Source: Xiphydria camelus | Taxonomy: Eukaryota; Arthropoda; Insecta; Hymenoptera; Xiphydriidae | Reading direction: 5' to 3' | Length of the DNA: 64,000 bases | Assembly: GCA_963678675.1 (NCBI GenBank) | Contig: OY783198.1 | Location: forward strand, 18,090,684 to 18,154,683 | In this document: piece by piece, positions 15,510-28,265 of the stretch | Layout: each line of letters opens with the position of its first letter | How positions within the stretch are numbered: position 1 is the stretch's first letter | Made by a program: the position numbers and the translations under genes | The notes under the pieces: generated by a model | Seen by the model: only the letters and a program-made list of their open reading frames with translations | Told to the model about the DNA's origin: nothing | The model's database searches: none

Positions 15510-15990
15510 GCAATTTGGTCTTAGCATAAAAAAATATTCATATTTTTCAATTTAATTTGTCATTCATAAAACACATTCGATAACACACGAAAAAGAAACG
15601 GTTCGAAAAAATAATTATTCGCAGAATCATAAGTGCGTTTCTCTGTACACGATTATGACGTCATCGAGAAAAGCCGCACAGTAAAAAATTCTGCGGCGCG
15701 AACCTGTGTAGACCACCTTTTGGTGTTAAATAAAAATGGCATGCTGAATGACAACGGATGTGGTACATATAGGTCAACACCGGTGTGAAATGGTGTTAAA
15801 AATTAACACCATTTTTTTACCGCGCAGATAGACGCATTTATGCTAAGCAACGAGTGCGTGGAGATAATTTGACTAGACACAACCAACGTAGCTGCATTTC
15901 AAACTATCGTTTTCCAGCTCAGACAAGGTGGAAAACGAAAAACGAAAAAATACGGGGTAAATAATTTCGTTCAAGTTTTTCGAAGCAGCA
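15510..15990. repeat. Right copy of the inverted dispersed repeat, split by an insert
   Basis: Reverse-complement partner of 6430-7050 (see there). It is split at 15651-15830 by a different insertion with GC(A/G)CAGTAAAAAA-like tips and repeated ggtgttaaa blocks. The two copies lie about 8.5 kb apart in opposite orientation. Confidence 0.72.
15675..15831. mobile_element. Probable short MITE inside the right repeat copy
   Basis: The left tip gccgcacagtaaaaaattctg is loosely mirrored by the right tip accatttttttaccgcgcag. Paired ggtgttaaa and aacacca blocks occur inside. The borders coincide with the break in homology to 6430-7050. Confidence 0.55.
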
Positions 15991-17164
15991 ATTAAAACAA
16001 GAATTAGCGTGAAAACCGAATTTTCCACGTTCCCGCGACACCGTCGCGAGACAAATCGGCATTTGTCGTCGGATCAACGGTAGCGCGACCTCTCAAATTA
16101 CACGCCCGAGCAAATATATCCGCCGTAACTCGCCTACACTTTTGTCGCGCACGCAGTTCTCCTCGTTAAAGGCCCTCCAGCGAGTTCCGTTCTCGCGCCA
16201 TTGTCGCCGAGGGGGTTGCGCGCATTGCGGCCCACGCTCCCCAATGAAACGGCGGCCGTGAAAACGTTTGTCGCCAACTTTCCACGCGGCGCGACGAGAT
16301 TTCCTCCGGAATTGGCCTTCGGACGCGCCCGCGGTGGCGGAACCCCCATACCAGCCGCATTGAAAAACTCCTCGACCAGACCGCGCCTACGTTCGGGGCC
16401 TTTCATATGAGTTTGCTCGGGAGTTTTATTTTTCTTTCTCTCATCGCGCGAGCGGGAGAATATTAAAATTCTCTCGCCGGGGAGAGCGGGATTGCGTAGC
16501 CGATGGGAGGGTGCGAGAGTCGGGGTCGAACGTCGTATTACCACTGTACGGATATTGGAAACCCTCCCATTGATATCGCGCGCGAACGCTCGCTCGTAAT
16601 CGTTATTATCGCGCGCCCCATTATTCCTGGAAGTCTGGCGCGCGTATATATGCGAGCGGAAGAAAAAAAGGCGTCTTTCCAGGAAATCTTTTTCCAGCCC
16701 TCGCGGGCGCGCGCAACGCGTCGACTGATCTCTCTGATTTAGCGACGACGGGGAGCCTCCTCGCGCGCCCACCACCGTATATATGTACAGGTGCCGGGCA
16801 GCGCGCGTGTGCGCTTCTTTTCGAATGTTTGCTTTGGCAGCGAGATGCTCGCTCCGCGCGAAAAAGCTCTCGAAGCCGCCGCGCCCCGGCGTGCGGGATC
16901 CGTTTGCGCGACGATACTCCCAGCGAGAGTGACGGATGTACGAATTCTTTCGTGGCGTTTTTTTTTTTTTCGGAAGGGACCAACGTATATCCTTCTCTTT
17001 TCCTCGAACTTTCAGACGAAAGTAGAAATACGCGTGATAGTGCGATTTCAGAGATTTCCGTCTCGGGTTCTTTGTAAATTATTAGATCGCAACGCGTTGG
17101 CAATCTCGTCAACCCGCGTTCGCGCCGTCACACGCAGTCTCAACCGAGGGGCCTATACACATTC
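15991..17164. other. CpG-rich noncoding block
   Basis: Overlapping arginine-rich frames on both strands with no domain. A poly-T run lies near 16960. No exon was recognised, although a spliced netrin exon this far upstream cannot be excluded by eye. Confidence 0.35.
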
Positions 17165-17575
17165 GTAATCATGGTGTCACTCAATTTTGTAATCAAAGTG
17201 TAATCACACTGTAATCAATTACGTTTTGTTTGATTGTTCTATATTTTATTATAATATGTTTTGTAACGCGTAAAATAATAAAAATGATGATAATAGTGGT
17301 ACCAAAAACATGCTCGTTGATTTGTTCATTAAAAAAACAGTTAATTGATAAGAAAGACAGGGTGAGGACATGATTTCAACGATTACTTGCATATTGTAAC
17401 CACTGGTTACAATTTCACTGTGTGTAATCATTGAAATCATTTAGTAAACACGAAGTCACCTTCGAAGGTAGTGGTAATCAATGTGATCATTGATTACCGA
17501 AATCAGTGTAATCACCGTGGTATAGTCGCTTGTAATCGATTACATTTTGTAATCAGGGTGTCACCCAAGTTGAAT
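17165..17575. mobile_element. Possible decayed TGTAATCA-rich element
   Basis: The left segment (gtaatcatggtgtcactcaa) and the right segment (taatcagggtgtcacccaag) share GTGTCAC in the same orientation. The interior is full of gtaatca and its inverse. It is probably a decayed repeat, but no clean termini were found. Confidence 0.35.
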
Positions 17576-18127
17576 GTGAATAGTCCCTCGGTCTCAACGG
17601 GTTGCCGCTTTCCCGCGGAATTCTCCAGCTTTTACAGCTTCTCGCCCGCACGACTGCCAAGGAAAACACGAGCGGCCCGCCGCCGCGCGATTAATCTTGC
17701 GCCCCGTTCCGGGCTCTAAAAGTGCATCGCGTGATGGGGCGCGCGCTCCGCAAATTGGAAGCCAATGAAGTCTGACGACGCGAGGAAGCGAAGAGGGTGG
17801 TTTCGCGCGATGTGGGGTTCGGAAGCACTATCCCGCCGCGACGATGTGTCCACCCCTGGTTTCGCACCTGTAAAACGCGCGCGACGAGCCCTCGCGAATC
17901 AAATTATCTCGTCTGCACGAAAACAATGCTGATGTTGGATGTACAGAGTCGAAGTTGCAAATATTTTCTTGTAAATGTAACTAAATTCTATGTGGAATTT
18001 TAATTACTCGATATATGTTAACAGCATCCTACTCTTTTTTTAATTTTACACTTTTCTTGTAAATTCTAAAGTTTCCTGCTGCAAACTTAACATTGCCTTA
18101 TGCGTGTCATATGCATCGAGAAGGCAG
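17576..18127. other. Unannotated stretch
   Basis: No gene or clear repeat was recognised. Confidence 0.3.
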
Positions 18128-18393
18128 TTTTAAATAGTTAATGAATATAACTTTAAATATACGGCGAAATAAATATTTCATCAGGACAAGAAAATATATG
18201 TTAATTGTTAAAATGTTTATTTCATTCAAATTGCTGCCTCAAAGGATCGAATTGCGTCAAATAAATATCATAATTGTTAACGACTATTAATTAATTCTTC
18301 TTAACGACTATTTACTTGATTGAATAAAATGTTTTTTTCGTCAAATTCAAACAAACATCAATTAACTACAAATAAATTGTTTTCTCGGGGTAG
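18128..18393. mobile_element. MITE family A, copy 3 (5' truncated)
   Basis: Matches family A from the gttaatgaatata block through gtcaggacaag-type sequence to the right tip ataaattgttttctcggggt. The left tip is missing. Its aaaatatatgttaa (18191-18204) is the uninterrupted form of the site that carries the family B insertion at 5131-5283. Confidence 0.8.
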
Positions 18394-18430
18394 CAAGCGC
18401 AGACTGTGTTACAGTTTGCAACAATTGTTA

Positions 18431-18932
18431 TAAGGTAGAGTGGGGGAAGTGCGATCACGTTTTCCAATAGTTCAAGTTCAATAAGCTATAATGTGTAATA
18501 TTTCGCTTGAGGAAAATATTCTATTGACCAAATTGATACCTTATAAAGTTCTTTAACTGATTTTAATAGCATTTCGCTAACAAAATAAATAAACGGATAT
18601 ATACATATTTTCTAATTAAGGTCTGCAGCTGATTGCACTTTCCCAGCCAAAATGGGAAAGTTCAACCAGTGCTTATTAAACGTATTTGAGAATATGTGTC
18701 AACTTAAGGGGCAAGTGGATTAGGTTTGTCAAATTCAAAATTTGTTGGAATTTTTCACTTGCAAAATAATCGCCATTTTACACTTGATACGGATAAATAT
18801 ACCTATCAGTAGGGAAATTGTAACAACGAAGCATATAAGAAAAACTTTATCAAACTAAAGTTCACGGAAGAAACGGAATAACAATCCGTGATTGCACTTT
18901 ACCCGATTTTGCACTTACTCTACGTTACCTTA
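18431..18932. mobile_element. TIR element with TAGAGTGGGG-type ends (about 500 bp)
   Basis: The left end taaggtagagtgggggaagt is mirrored by the right end gcacttactctacgttacctta, and the inner gtgcgatcacg block by cgtgattgcac. The interior is AT-rich with no transposase. Non-autonomous. Confidence 0.72.
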
Positions 18933-19910
18933 CTATTTGTTATGAGTCGAAAAAGCGTGATACGTGTGAATTGTGAAATTTTATGCAAAGTGGACAAGGC
19001 GAGTTTTGGAATGGAACCCCTCAAATATAGAATTTTCAACGGGCGAACGCGAGGAAACTGCTGAATGGCGTTCCCCTGTGAATGGCAGGCAGCGCGTCGC
19101 GTCGGCTCGAGTAACACTTATGAATGGTTGCGCCTCCGTACGGTTCCTCCGTACACACCTTATCCATCGCCTCTCTGCGGCGCGTCCGTGCACGTGCATA
19201 CATTGTATACTCGGTTGCATCAGGCGCCAGCCGCGGTGCGCGTAGAAACGCGGAGAAAGACAGCCCGTACGAACGACGCCGACGGGTGTATAATGGTAGA
19301 GTTTATAACCGCGCGGCGATTTCACCAAAAGTCGTAACGCGGACGATGTCGACTCTCGAGTAAACGAGTCCCTCCGAACGAAAGAGCGTATACTTACTTG
19401 CACAACACGCGTCTCCTGGCGCTCGGCGCGTCCGACTTGTAACGCTCGTAGCGTTTGAACGTTTGAAATATCCGTACGATTATCCGTTCCGCGGCAATAA
19501 TATTTTTCCGCGGCAATCGAGATGTAACTTTCGAAGGATCTTTAGCGTCGAACTTCCTGGACGCGCTGTACCTACGCGCGATGCGTGTATACAACTATAG
19601 AGAGGTGAAAGTGTAATTAATCGTGAGTGCATAGGCCCTTGGGAAGTACCTCGTGCGAGCGAGCGAGCCCTCGTCTACCAGCTGCGCGAGGCTTCTAATA
19701 CGAAGACCCTAGGACGAAGGGAAATGGGATAAAAAAAAGGAGAGAGACTCACCCTTCCTTTCGTCGATGCGTGATATGGGTGACTGCTGACCGCTCAGCC
19801 ACTTTACGATGAAACGACCGTCGTTCCGACGAATCTTCACCGATGCCGGCGCGAAGCTGGTTCTGGATCAGTAATTTTTTGCTTGTAAACATGTTTCGAT
19901 TCGTGACATT
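18933..19910. other. Unannotated CpG-rich stretch
   Basis: Overlapping frames on both strands (for example 18981-19403, -) with no domain. Nothing else was recognised. Confidence 0.35.
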
Positions 19911-20320
19911 TACACTGGGAAAAAATGATTAGTAATGTTAGCCAAACTTTGGTCGATGTGTCACAGCCAAACATTTGTTGTCGCAATAAAGATGTTACGT
20001 TGCCACGACCAACATTTATTTGTCGTAACCAAATGTTTTGTTGTCCCAATGCAAATATTCTCATATCAACCAAAGCTTGATTAACGTTATTGATCATTTT
20101 TAATATTACTATAATTACTCGCTACAATACTGATTACTAACAGCATTAATACTAATATTTTTATCGGGACAATATATTATGTTTGTCGTCGCGATAAAAA
20201 TATTATGTTACCACGAGATCAACATCGATTCGTCGTAACTAAAAGTTTTGTGGTCCCGATACAAATATTCCAATATCAAAACAAGTTCAGTTAACATTAC
20301 TGATCATTTTTCTCAGTGTA
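19911..20320. mobile_element. MITE with CACTGGGAAAA tips and an internal direct repeat
   Basis: The left tip acactgggaaaaaatgatta and the right tip actgatcatttttctcagtg are inverted. Inside, a unit of about 120 bp (ttgtcg, gttaccacga, gtcgtaac, caaatatt, ending taac.tta.tgatcattttt) occurs twice in direct orientation at about 19978-20098 and 20185-20308. The structure suggests a tandem or nested duplication of one half. Confidence 0.78.
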
Positions 20321-21025
20321 TGTACTTATACGCAATTTTTCAACTTACGGGACCTGAACTGGTTCGCTCGATGGCTCCTGCGCTCCTTTCCGCTCCTCCC
20401 GCTCCGCGCGCCCATGCGAATGCACGTAGGAAACATTCGCAATTAGAGTCTACACGCAAAACGAATTACCGCTGATACACATACGCGCCCGCTCCGTATC
20501 GGCGGCCGAGCCTGATTGGATTAAAATTCACGAAGAGAGATCGCACCGGTTCGCGCGTACACCGCAGTCGGCATTAGCGATGTCATACCGAATCACGTTT
20601 GCGAGCTGCTCCAGCGCGCGCGCGCGGGTGCATACGCAACGCGGTGCGGCATGCGTGTAATATATTGCCGGGGGGAATTAACCCGATGGGTCACACCATC
20701 ACTTTTAATAACCAATTGGGTCGCTTTGACGGCTCTCAGACGGTCTAACGCCCTTTTCGTATAAATCTCGCGTGAATCAAGAGCAATTCGCGCTGAAATT
20801 TATCTTCGGGATTTTACGGGGTCGTTGATTCCAAATTCGACGCTCGAATGGATACGAAGGATAAAGGAAATCGATTGAATATGTAACAACATTCGTTACT
20901 GAATTTTTTTGGAGTCGCCGATTTCGAATTACTTGTACTCTACGGGATACCCGAAATATTTTTTCAATACTTTCGATGTCAGCTCGGTTGGCTCGAATTC
21001 CAAATTTCAGATTCAAATTCTCGGT
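20321..21025. other. Unannotated stretch
   Basis: Nothing recognised. There is a short CG-dinucleotide run near 20613-20625. Confidence 0.35.
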
Positions 21026-21281
21026 GCACCGGGAAAACAGTTTATTTGTAGTTAATTGATGTTTGTGTGAATATGGCGAAATAAATATTTCATCGGATCA
21101 AATAAATATTCGTTAACTATTACGATATTTATTTGGCATAATTTGGATCCTCCGAGGCAACCATTTGAATGAAATAAAGATTTTATAATTAACACATATT
21201 TTCTCGTCCTAACGAAAAATTTATTTCGCCGTATTTGAGATTGCATTTATTAACAATAAATAAACTGTTTTCTCAGTGCGC
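21026..21281. mobile_element. MITE family A, copy 4 (complete)
   Basis: The left tip gcaccgggaaaacagtttat and the right tip aataaactgttttctcagtg pair well. The body follows the family order: atggcgaaataaatatt, tcggatcaaataaatatt, atttatttggcataatt, gaatgaaataaa and a mirrored end. This is the best full-length copy of the family, about 255 bp. Confidence 0.88.
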
Positions 21282-21732
21282 TAAGAACACCTGCCGATAA
21301 ATTTCGTTCGAATTGGATCTACCCAATATTCGTACGAGAAGAAAACGAAGCGAAAGCTGGGGTACTTCGTAGTTTGTCAGCAAACCGTCGTCGAGTCTGC
21401 CCGAGGCGAGACGTCAAAGTATCACAGCGAGTTAGTTATTCGCGCTACGAAGATGGATCGGGTCATTTACCGGAGGGCGCGATACGCCGCTGTTCGTCTT
21501 GCTTCGGACGACAGATCTAGCGCGACGTGCCGACCGCGAGACGGAACGGATGAGTCGAAGAAGCGCGACAAAACGCGAGGGATGCTGAATGACTTCCGGC
21601 ATCACGTGTCCGTCCCATAGGCCGATTTCCTCGGTCCTCCAGTTCTATTCTACTCTCCTCTTTCAGCTCGCTATATCGCACCACACGAGTATAGCGACGA
21701 TCTAATCCCTCCTTTCTGCCTCTCTGTTACAG
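21282..21732. other. Sequence just upstream of the first visible netrin exon
   Basis: Ends in a pyrimidine-rich stretch and acceptor ttacag (21727-21732). No earlier netrin exon (laminin N-terminal or EGF-type cysteine pattern) was seen here. Confidence 0.4.
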
Positions 21733-24700
21733 ACCAATGCGGAAAGTGTCGCGCAAGCACAAAAAGACTAAACCTAAACAAGTACTGCAAAAGAGATTAC
21801 GGTGAGTAATGCATCGTGGGATAATCGCACGCGCGCACACGCCTCGGTCGTTCTAAATTTCGACACGCGGAGAAAGAGAAATCAGTTGGGCCTACTAATA
21901 ATTACTCGCAGAGTCGCAAGTAATTATTTATTTACATCAATTAGATCTTTTTTCATATTAATCAGATATTTCTTCCTCGCAGTCACATACCACTTCACGT
22001 GATTGTAAGGAAGAGGTAACAAATTGACGTGTTTAAAGATCTCATTAGGTATAAATAAACAATCACTTTTAACCCTGCAAGTAATTGTCAGTAGATCCAA
22101 CTAGTTCTTTTTCTCCATGCCAGATATAAAGTATATCGTGACGCGAAGGAAATAAATTGCGACGGGGAAGTCATTTTTTTCGTCGTGAAATTGCGCAAAG
22201 AAATCAAAGTTTCGCATAAACCGCGACAGAGCGTACTCACTGTCGAGCATCGCGCGGCAGCGTTGTCCAAGGACGAAAGCTCTCGCGACCACCGCGAGAG
22301 CCCCGTACGCGAGTGCCTCAATAATAGAAAGGCATGCTTTTGAGCCGAACGCGAACTCACCGCGGAGGAACGAGCCCCCACAGCTGTCCGCTCGCTTGAT
22401 TCAGCGCAGATAAATCTCAGACCACAGGTCCGCACTTAGCTGTCGACTTAGAATAGATCTCTCGGCGGTCGTCGGCGGCGGGTAGAAATCCCCGTTGACG
22501 AAAGGGTCGCGGGCGAATCGTCGCGGACGAGCGAGCGTCGGACGCTGGAAGGAGGGATACTAGTCCAGGAAAGTTGTCGTTTGAAAAAAAAAAAAATTCC
22601 GGACAAGCTGATTTTTTCAGGGTTTGTCAGCGACTGTCTCCTAAGTGTAAAATGAGCAAAATCGGAAACTTTCCCCTTGGACTTTTGAGGAATAGGGGCT
22701 GTTTTTTGAAAATTGTACTGTAACAAAATTATTAGACTGAAATTGTACATAAGAACATTCTCTATTACTTTGTCTTATGAAAGTTGTTTATAAATTTATT
22801 ATATCCGGACTTAGCGGCCGTTTATTGAACCCCAATTCTTCGTGTAGGGCGCTACCTCCAAAAATAATCAAGTTGCAAAAAAAGTTCATAAGGAAAAGTT
22901 GTTTGTACATTTATTATGAACAACTTTCATAAGGGACAATTTGCTGAAAAACAAACTTTTCAAAAACCACCCCCAAGGAGAACCAGGGGGGGGGATTATT
23001 TTTGGAGGTAGCGCCCAGTAGGCACACGAAGAATTGGGGTTCAATAAACGGCCGTTAAGTCCGGAAATAATAAATTTATAAACAACTTTCATAAGACAAA
23101 GTAATAGAGAATGTTCTTATGTACAATTTCAGTCTAATAATTTTGTTATAGCATAATTTTCCAGAAACAGCCCCTATTCCTCAAAAGTCCAAGGGGAAAG
23201 TTTCCGATTTTGCTAATTTTACACTTAGGAGACAGTCGCTGACAACCCCTGAAAAAATCAGCTTGTCCGGAATTATTTTTTTTTCAAACGACAACTTTCC
23301 TGGACTATACCGCGAACGCGCTAAAAAAGACCGCGGGGATACAGTTGGAAGCTTTCCCACGTATCGATCGATCTTTCTCCGACTGCAGCCCGATCGGAGG
23401 CGGATCGAAGAAATAAAAAACCCCGTCCGTCGGCACGCGGGCTTACGATCGATTAAACAACGAGAGCCAATCTATTCGCGAGGCCCTCAAGTGTCTATTA
23501 CATTCGATTCCAATTCAACGTCTGACGTCAGCGCGCGTGAATGACGATTTCCTTCGCGTACACGTATACGCGCATCGAGCTCCGCTCGTTGAATACTTTT
23601 ACGAGCCTCGCGTTGTCGCGTCCACCAACACGAGAGAACGCAACGCAACGGGTCGAGATCGATCTCCCTTGCTCTTCCCGACCGCGCGACGATAAATTGA
23701 TCCGCGCGCCATTCGGTTCGGAATCGACTACGTGCCTACCGAGAAAAAGAATTAGTTGGATCTACTGAAAATTACTTGCGAGGTCACGAGTAATTATTTA
23801 TCTATAACAATGAAATTGTTTAATACATCAACTTGATATTTCTTCCTTTCAATCTAATTAATATGAAAAAAGATTTCATTGATGTAAACAAATAATTACT
23901 CGCAACCCCGCAAGTCATTTCTAGCAGAAACAACTAATTCTTTTTCTCTGCGCATCAAGACCGCGCGATCCGTTTGCAGGGTGTCTAGCGGTCAGGGAAA
24001 TCTGGAAAACCTGGAGTTGCCAGGGAATTTGATATTTCAGGAGAAATCAGGGAATTGTCAGGGAATCCTGAAATTTTTCTGAAGCCTTTAGAATGGCTTT
24101 TGCGGAAATTGAATTGTTGAGAATTGCAAGTCTGATACATCGCGTTGCCACAGTACTATAGTCCCGAACGTTCGGAAAGTGTATGTATGTTTTTATTGGG
24201 CCCTGGTCAGCTATGTACTGAATTGCTCGAATCAACTCACTCCCATCCAAGGCGCACGATATATTATCTCATCGACTTATCGATCGAGACATTGAGAGCA
24301 CATTCCTAAATCCATCTTGTTTTACACTAAAATATTTTCAATTTATCATAATGAATCAATCATTGAGTTCGGAATCCGAACTCGATGATTACTATAGTAA
24401 TTACTATAGTAATAAAGAATAACTTTAGACTAGTCAGGGAAAAATACATATATTGGGCCTGGAAATCCTGGCAAAGTCGGGGAATTTCAAATTCTGATTC
24501 TCTCTCTCCTGGACACCCTGATTTTCCGCGAGCGATCGATCGATCGATCGACTCGTAGCCGCTACCTCGAGTCGTGTCGTTTAACCTGAGCTTCCTCCCA
24601 AAAACTCTCTCCCTCCCTTTCTCTCTCGTGCCCGCAGCTATTCTGGGTAAGGTGACGGACAGGCACAAAAAGGGCGACGGGCTCCAGACCGCCGGTAGCG

Positions 24701-25772
24701 GCGTTACGGGCAGCGGCTGGATCCGATTCACGCTGTACGTCGAGCTCGTCTACAAGAAGCCCCAGGACTCGAAGCTGCGACGCGGTCAGATGGCCCTCTA
24801 CGTCCACTCGTCCGATCTGGCCTGCAGATGCCCGAAGATCAAGCCGAACAAGTAAGCGCGCGTGATCTCTGGGGCGTTACACGATCGCGGCGCGGTGCGT
24901 CGTGACTTGCTGGAAAAGAGAAGGGTGAACGTATATATCGGTATCTCGACGCATAACGATGTAAGCCTGCACCTGTCGAGGATTATTGCGGTTTTTGTGG
25001 AATACGCGTACGTGCCGCACCCTCTCGGTTCCTTTATTTCGGTCGCGCCGCACTTGTGGCCGCGGTTTATTTCTCCAACTCGCGCGAGCGAAGGGCTCCG
25101 AAACCTTTGGATGTCAGCGGGAAGGTTGATCACGAGATCGGTCATATTTCTCGTAAACACTTGCACGTGTATACATAGGATATCTATAAATAAACTGTAC
25201 GGAGGAGAGCTATATACCAACCCGCTTCGCGGTACGCTCGTATAACGTTCGTTAGGCTAATTTATACAAATATCGTGTTACGAAAACGCGAGCGGAACAA
25301 TACAAATATACAAATATCTTTCCTCCTATGCACGCGCTCAGATACGCGTGTATAAAGTAAAAGCACCAGTGACCCCGGACGCGTCCCAATATGCGGCTGT
25401 GTCTACGTATAATATAAGTTATCGAATGCGATAACAAGAATGAGTTACTGGGAAAGAATTAATTTAGGGCCATCCCTGAAAAATTCCATCTGGTAAGAAC
25501 ACCGCAAACAAATCTGCTGAATACATTTCTACGGTTGTCCGGATCCTGGTTTTAACCGTCCGGCCACTGGTGCGTTTACCTCACAGCGCGCTACGAAATA
25601 ACACACGCAACCGACGTTTTTCCGCAGATCGTACTTGATTCTGGGCCAGGAGAACGACGGCGGAAGTCAGGACGGTCTGACCGTGACGCAGAGATCCATC
25701 GTAATCGAGTGGCGCGAGGAGTGGCGTCGCCGGATGCGCCGGTTCCACCGAAGGGCGAGGTCGTGTCGCTGA
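21733..25772 (+). CDS. Netrin, C-terminal exons only (partial)
   Basis: Netrins are secreted axon-guidance ligands for DCC/Frazzled and UNC-5. Three exons encode the C-terminal netrin (NTR/C345C) module. Exon 21733-21801 gives QCGKCRAS and LNLNKYCKRDY. Exon 24638-24851 gives AILGKVTD, then GSGWIRFTLYVELVYKK and LACRCPKIKPNK. Exon 25628-25772 gives SYLILGQENDG and IVIEWREEWRRRMRRF, ending in a basic SCR tail at a TGA stop. All joins keep phase (2/1, then 2, then 1 nt) with GT-AG borders. The spacing and sequence match netrin rather than other NTR proteins. The basic tail fits the heparin-binding end known for the family. The laminin-type and EGF-like regions lie upstream and were not found in the window. 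The first intron is packed with transposable elements. Which netrin paralogue this is (NetA or NetB) cannot be told from this part. Confidence 0.93.
21869..22116. mobile_element. MITE family E, copy 1 (netrin intron)
   Basis: The left arm (gagaaagagaaatcagttgg, ctactaataattactcgcag) is mirrored at the right end (gcaagtaattgtcagtagat, ccaactagttctttttctcc). A second copy is at 23741-23953. Non-coding. Confidence 0.82.
22561..23307. mobile_element. Large foldback element, about 310-bp near-identical arms (netrin intron)
   Basis: Arms at about 22561-22875 and 22991-23307 are near-perfect reverse complements, from the tip TAGTCCAGGAAAGTTGTCGT through poly-A, cttgtccggaa, the cccttggacttttgagg block and the gcgctacctccaaaaataat block. 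The loop of about 115 bp contains a smaller inverted pair. The flanks read gggatac and taccgcg, giving a 3-bp tac duplication. High arm identity indicates recent origin or conversion. No protein is encoded. In the netrin pre-mRNA it would form a very long duplex. Confidence 0.92.
23741..23953. mobile_element. MITE family E, copy 2 (netrin intron)
   Basis: The left arm gagaaaaagaattagttgga and the right arm acaactaattctttttctc pair. The next blocks (tctactgaaaattacttgcg and aagtcatttctag) pair loosely. Same family as 21869-22116, about 1.9 kb away in the same intron. Confidence 0.82.
23977..24520. mobile_element. TIR element with CAGGGTGTC ends (netrin intron)
   Basis: Begins cagggtgtctagcggtcagg and ends ctggacaccctg. 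The interior is rich in cagggaa and tcctgga blocks, such as gaaaacctgg and cagggaatttgatatt. Non-coding. It lies 23 bp from the family E copy, so elements cover most of the intron's right half. Confidence 0.72.
24852..25627 (+). other. Last netrin intron
   Basis: Bounded by donor gtaagc and acceptor tccgcag. No element or RNA gene was recognised inside. Confidence 0.8.
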
Positions 25773-28265
25773 AGAGGATCCGAAACTCCGTTGACTCGCC
25801 CCGCACGCGCAGCTCCCGCCCTTCGATCCTTCGCGCGCGATCGCGCGTAGTTATTCATCGCCCGACGAGCTCGAGGATCGCGCGACGAGCAACAATAATC
25901 GAGCAACGAGACCGTGTGAAGGCAAACACGTGGACACCGTGTAAGCGTGTACTCAAACAAACGATCGCTTTTCACGGTATCCGTGAGAGTATGCGCGCAT
26001 ATGCAACGCGTTTACGTTTCAAATTTTGATTTATCCGCGGCCAGCGCTCGGCTCCTCGTATTTTACCGTTATAACGGTGCGAATGGAGAGAAGAAAGAAA
26101 TGAGAGAAAAGCCCACCAAAGTTTTCTCCCTCTCTCTCTCTCTCTCTCCGTATCATACACACCTCCACTTTCACGAGCGAGCCGCGCTATATTTAACCGC
26201 CGTATATTATCATCAAATGTATATCGCCCCCCGAGTTTAGGAGCGCGCGCGCGTTCACTCGAGAGATGATGTTCTCGCTGCAGCAGCGGGCGTCTTGCTG
26301 AAGTCCCGATGCGGCGCCGCGAACGTCGATGCGGATTGTCAAACGGTAGAGATTGCCGATTCCTCGAAGGAGAACCGAAGGTGGCGTGTCCCGAAGGATC
26401 GAAGGGCTCCTCGTATCGGAGTCGATATATATAGGTGTTGCACGACGTACCAGCTGTTACCGGCTATGACTGTAAATGGCACAAATATAATAGCTTCCTC
26501 CTTAATTTATTTATTCTTCACATCACGGCCGATCGTACGTAAGCGCCGTACAAGTCGGGAGTCCGCTATAAATATATTGATATACGTTCGCTAATGTAGA
26601 TTTTCTTGTACATTTTCTATATATTATAAATTATAAAGATTTTCTATAGCTCGTACCATAGGACATATCGCGTTTAGGATGTAAGCATGCGACTCGCGTC
26701 GCGTCGCGTCGATCGGCGAAATGTGTCAGTCGCGACGAATCGAGTTCCGCTCGATCCCCTCCGTCGGGTTCGCACTCCACGCACTGTATCGCGTAAGAAG
26801 TTGACGTCGGAATGACGCTCATTTCAAGGTACCGATCGCTTGCGTTGCTTCTCCTTTATGTTGCGGGGCGGTTTTCATCGATTGTACAGTACGAACAGTA
26901 TTAAGAGATATAGCTTCGAGATGCCGATGCTGAAACGCGCCGCGTAACTATTTCCCGCGTGACGGTAATCCGACAAGGTACGCGCGCGCGTGCGGGTGGC
27001 CGTCGCGAGGAGCGCGGCAACGGAACGACATCGATCGTCGCATCGACCGCTTCGGATCGTCACGATTGAAGCTGTTCAACTTTAATATTCACCGCTAGCG
27101 CGTAAGTGCGTTTCTTCTGACTCCGCGCAATACGCTGCACGTTCGTACTTAATTAAGGAATCATCCCTCTCGACGACGAAAGAACGTCTAAAATGACGCG
27201 GACACCGCACGTTTAGCATTCGATTGGACGAATCTCGCGCCGATTACACGTAGTGATTCAAGTTTCTAATTGCAGCAGTCGAGAGTGCCTGTCTACTCGT
27301 CGGGGCTGTTGCAATTTTCGCGGGCGAACGCGGTCGCCTGGTGATTTTAGAACTTGCCGATCGCCGAGGCGACGTGCTCGAGCAAAACGTAGACGAGCAA
27401 AGAAGCAATAAACGGTGGGAAATAGGGGATCGAGGAGCCTGAACACTCAATTTCGCGTCTCGATTTGCCGGTGGATACAGTTCGAATTCCTGGAACGCGT
27501 CTACCGATCTCATCGCTCTGACGATATCATCGTCTAGTCGCCAAATTGAAGTCACCGCGGGAATTCGAACTGTACGCACGCGGTCGCTCGATTAAGGTGT
27601 TACTCGTGACGGTCGTGCGCGTTATCCGAATGCCGAGATCGCGAACGTCGAAAACCTGCCATCGCGCGCCTATATAATTGTATATGTATAGAGTGTATTT
27701 AAGGTAGCGCACATAGGCTAAGGCAAAAGTTTACATGTGTATCCTCGAAGTATAAATACATAGCCGCGGGAAGTCAAAGTACCGTGCCAAATTCAACGTA
27801 GATCGTCGATCAGTAATTATCGATCGATGCCGAGTCTACATAAGATGTGAATGTAAAGAATCATTTATTAAACGCAGAATGATATCCCTACCAACCGCAT
27901 CCTCCCAAGAACCCCGCGTATGACTTTACGAGTACATAACGCACCACGCGCAACGTCCGGTGCCCTCGAGGTGTTTGCACTGTGTGCCGGTAGAAACGAA
28001 TGCCAGTAGGGGTACGACGACGTTCGTTTCGGCGAATTTAAAAGGATAGATGAAAGTAAGTCAGTTTTTTCCTAACGCGAATCGCGATACTCTCGTCCCC
28101 GATTTTCGATAGAGATTCGCGACGTGTCGAGGCGGACACTCTCTCGCTTTTTAAAGCTTTCTACATTTTTTGTCTCTCTCAAAAAGCATTTCGAATCGTC
28201 TTTTTAAGAAAAAAAGATCCTATGGTCTTTGCTTCGTTGAAAGCAATCGAAATTTCTTATACGTG
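25773..28265. other. Netrin 3' flank and intergenic DNA
   Basis: Presumably the netrin 3' untranslated region followed by intergenic sequence. A short CT run (about 26126-26149) is present. No further exon was recognised. CpG-rich patches give spurious frames. Confidence 0.45.

Noticed and set aside
16134..16775. 213-codon minus-strand frame
   Set aside because: CpG-rich composition with frames open on both strands; no family resemblance.
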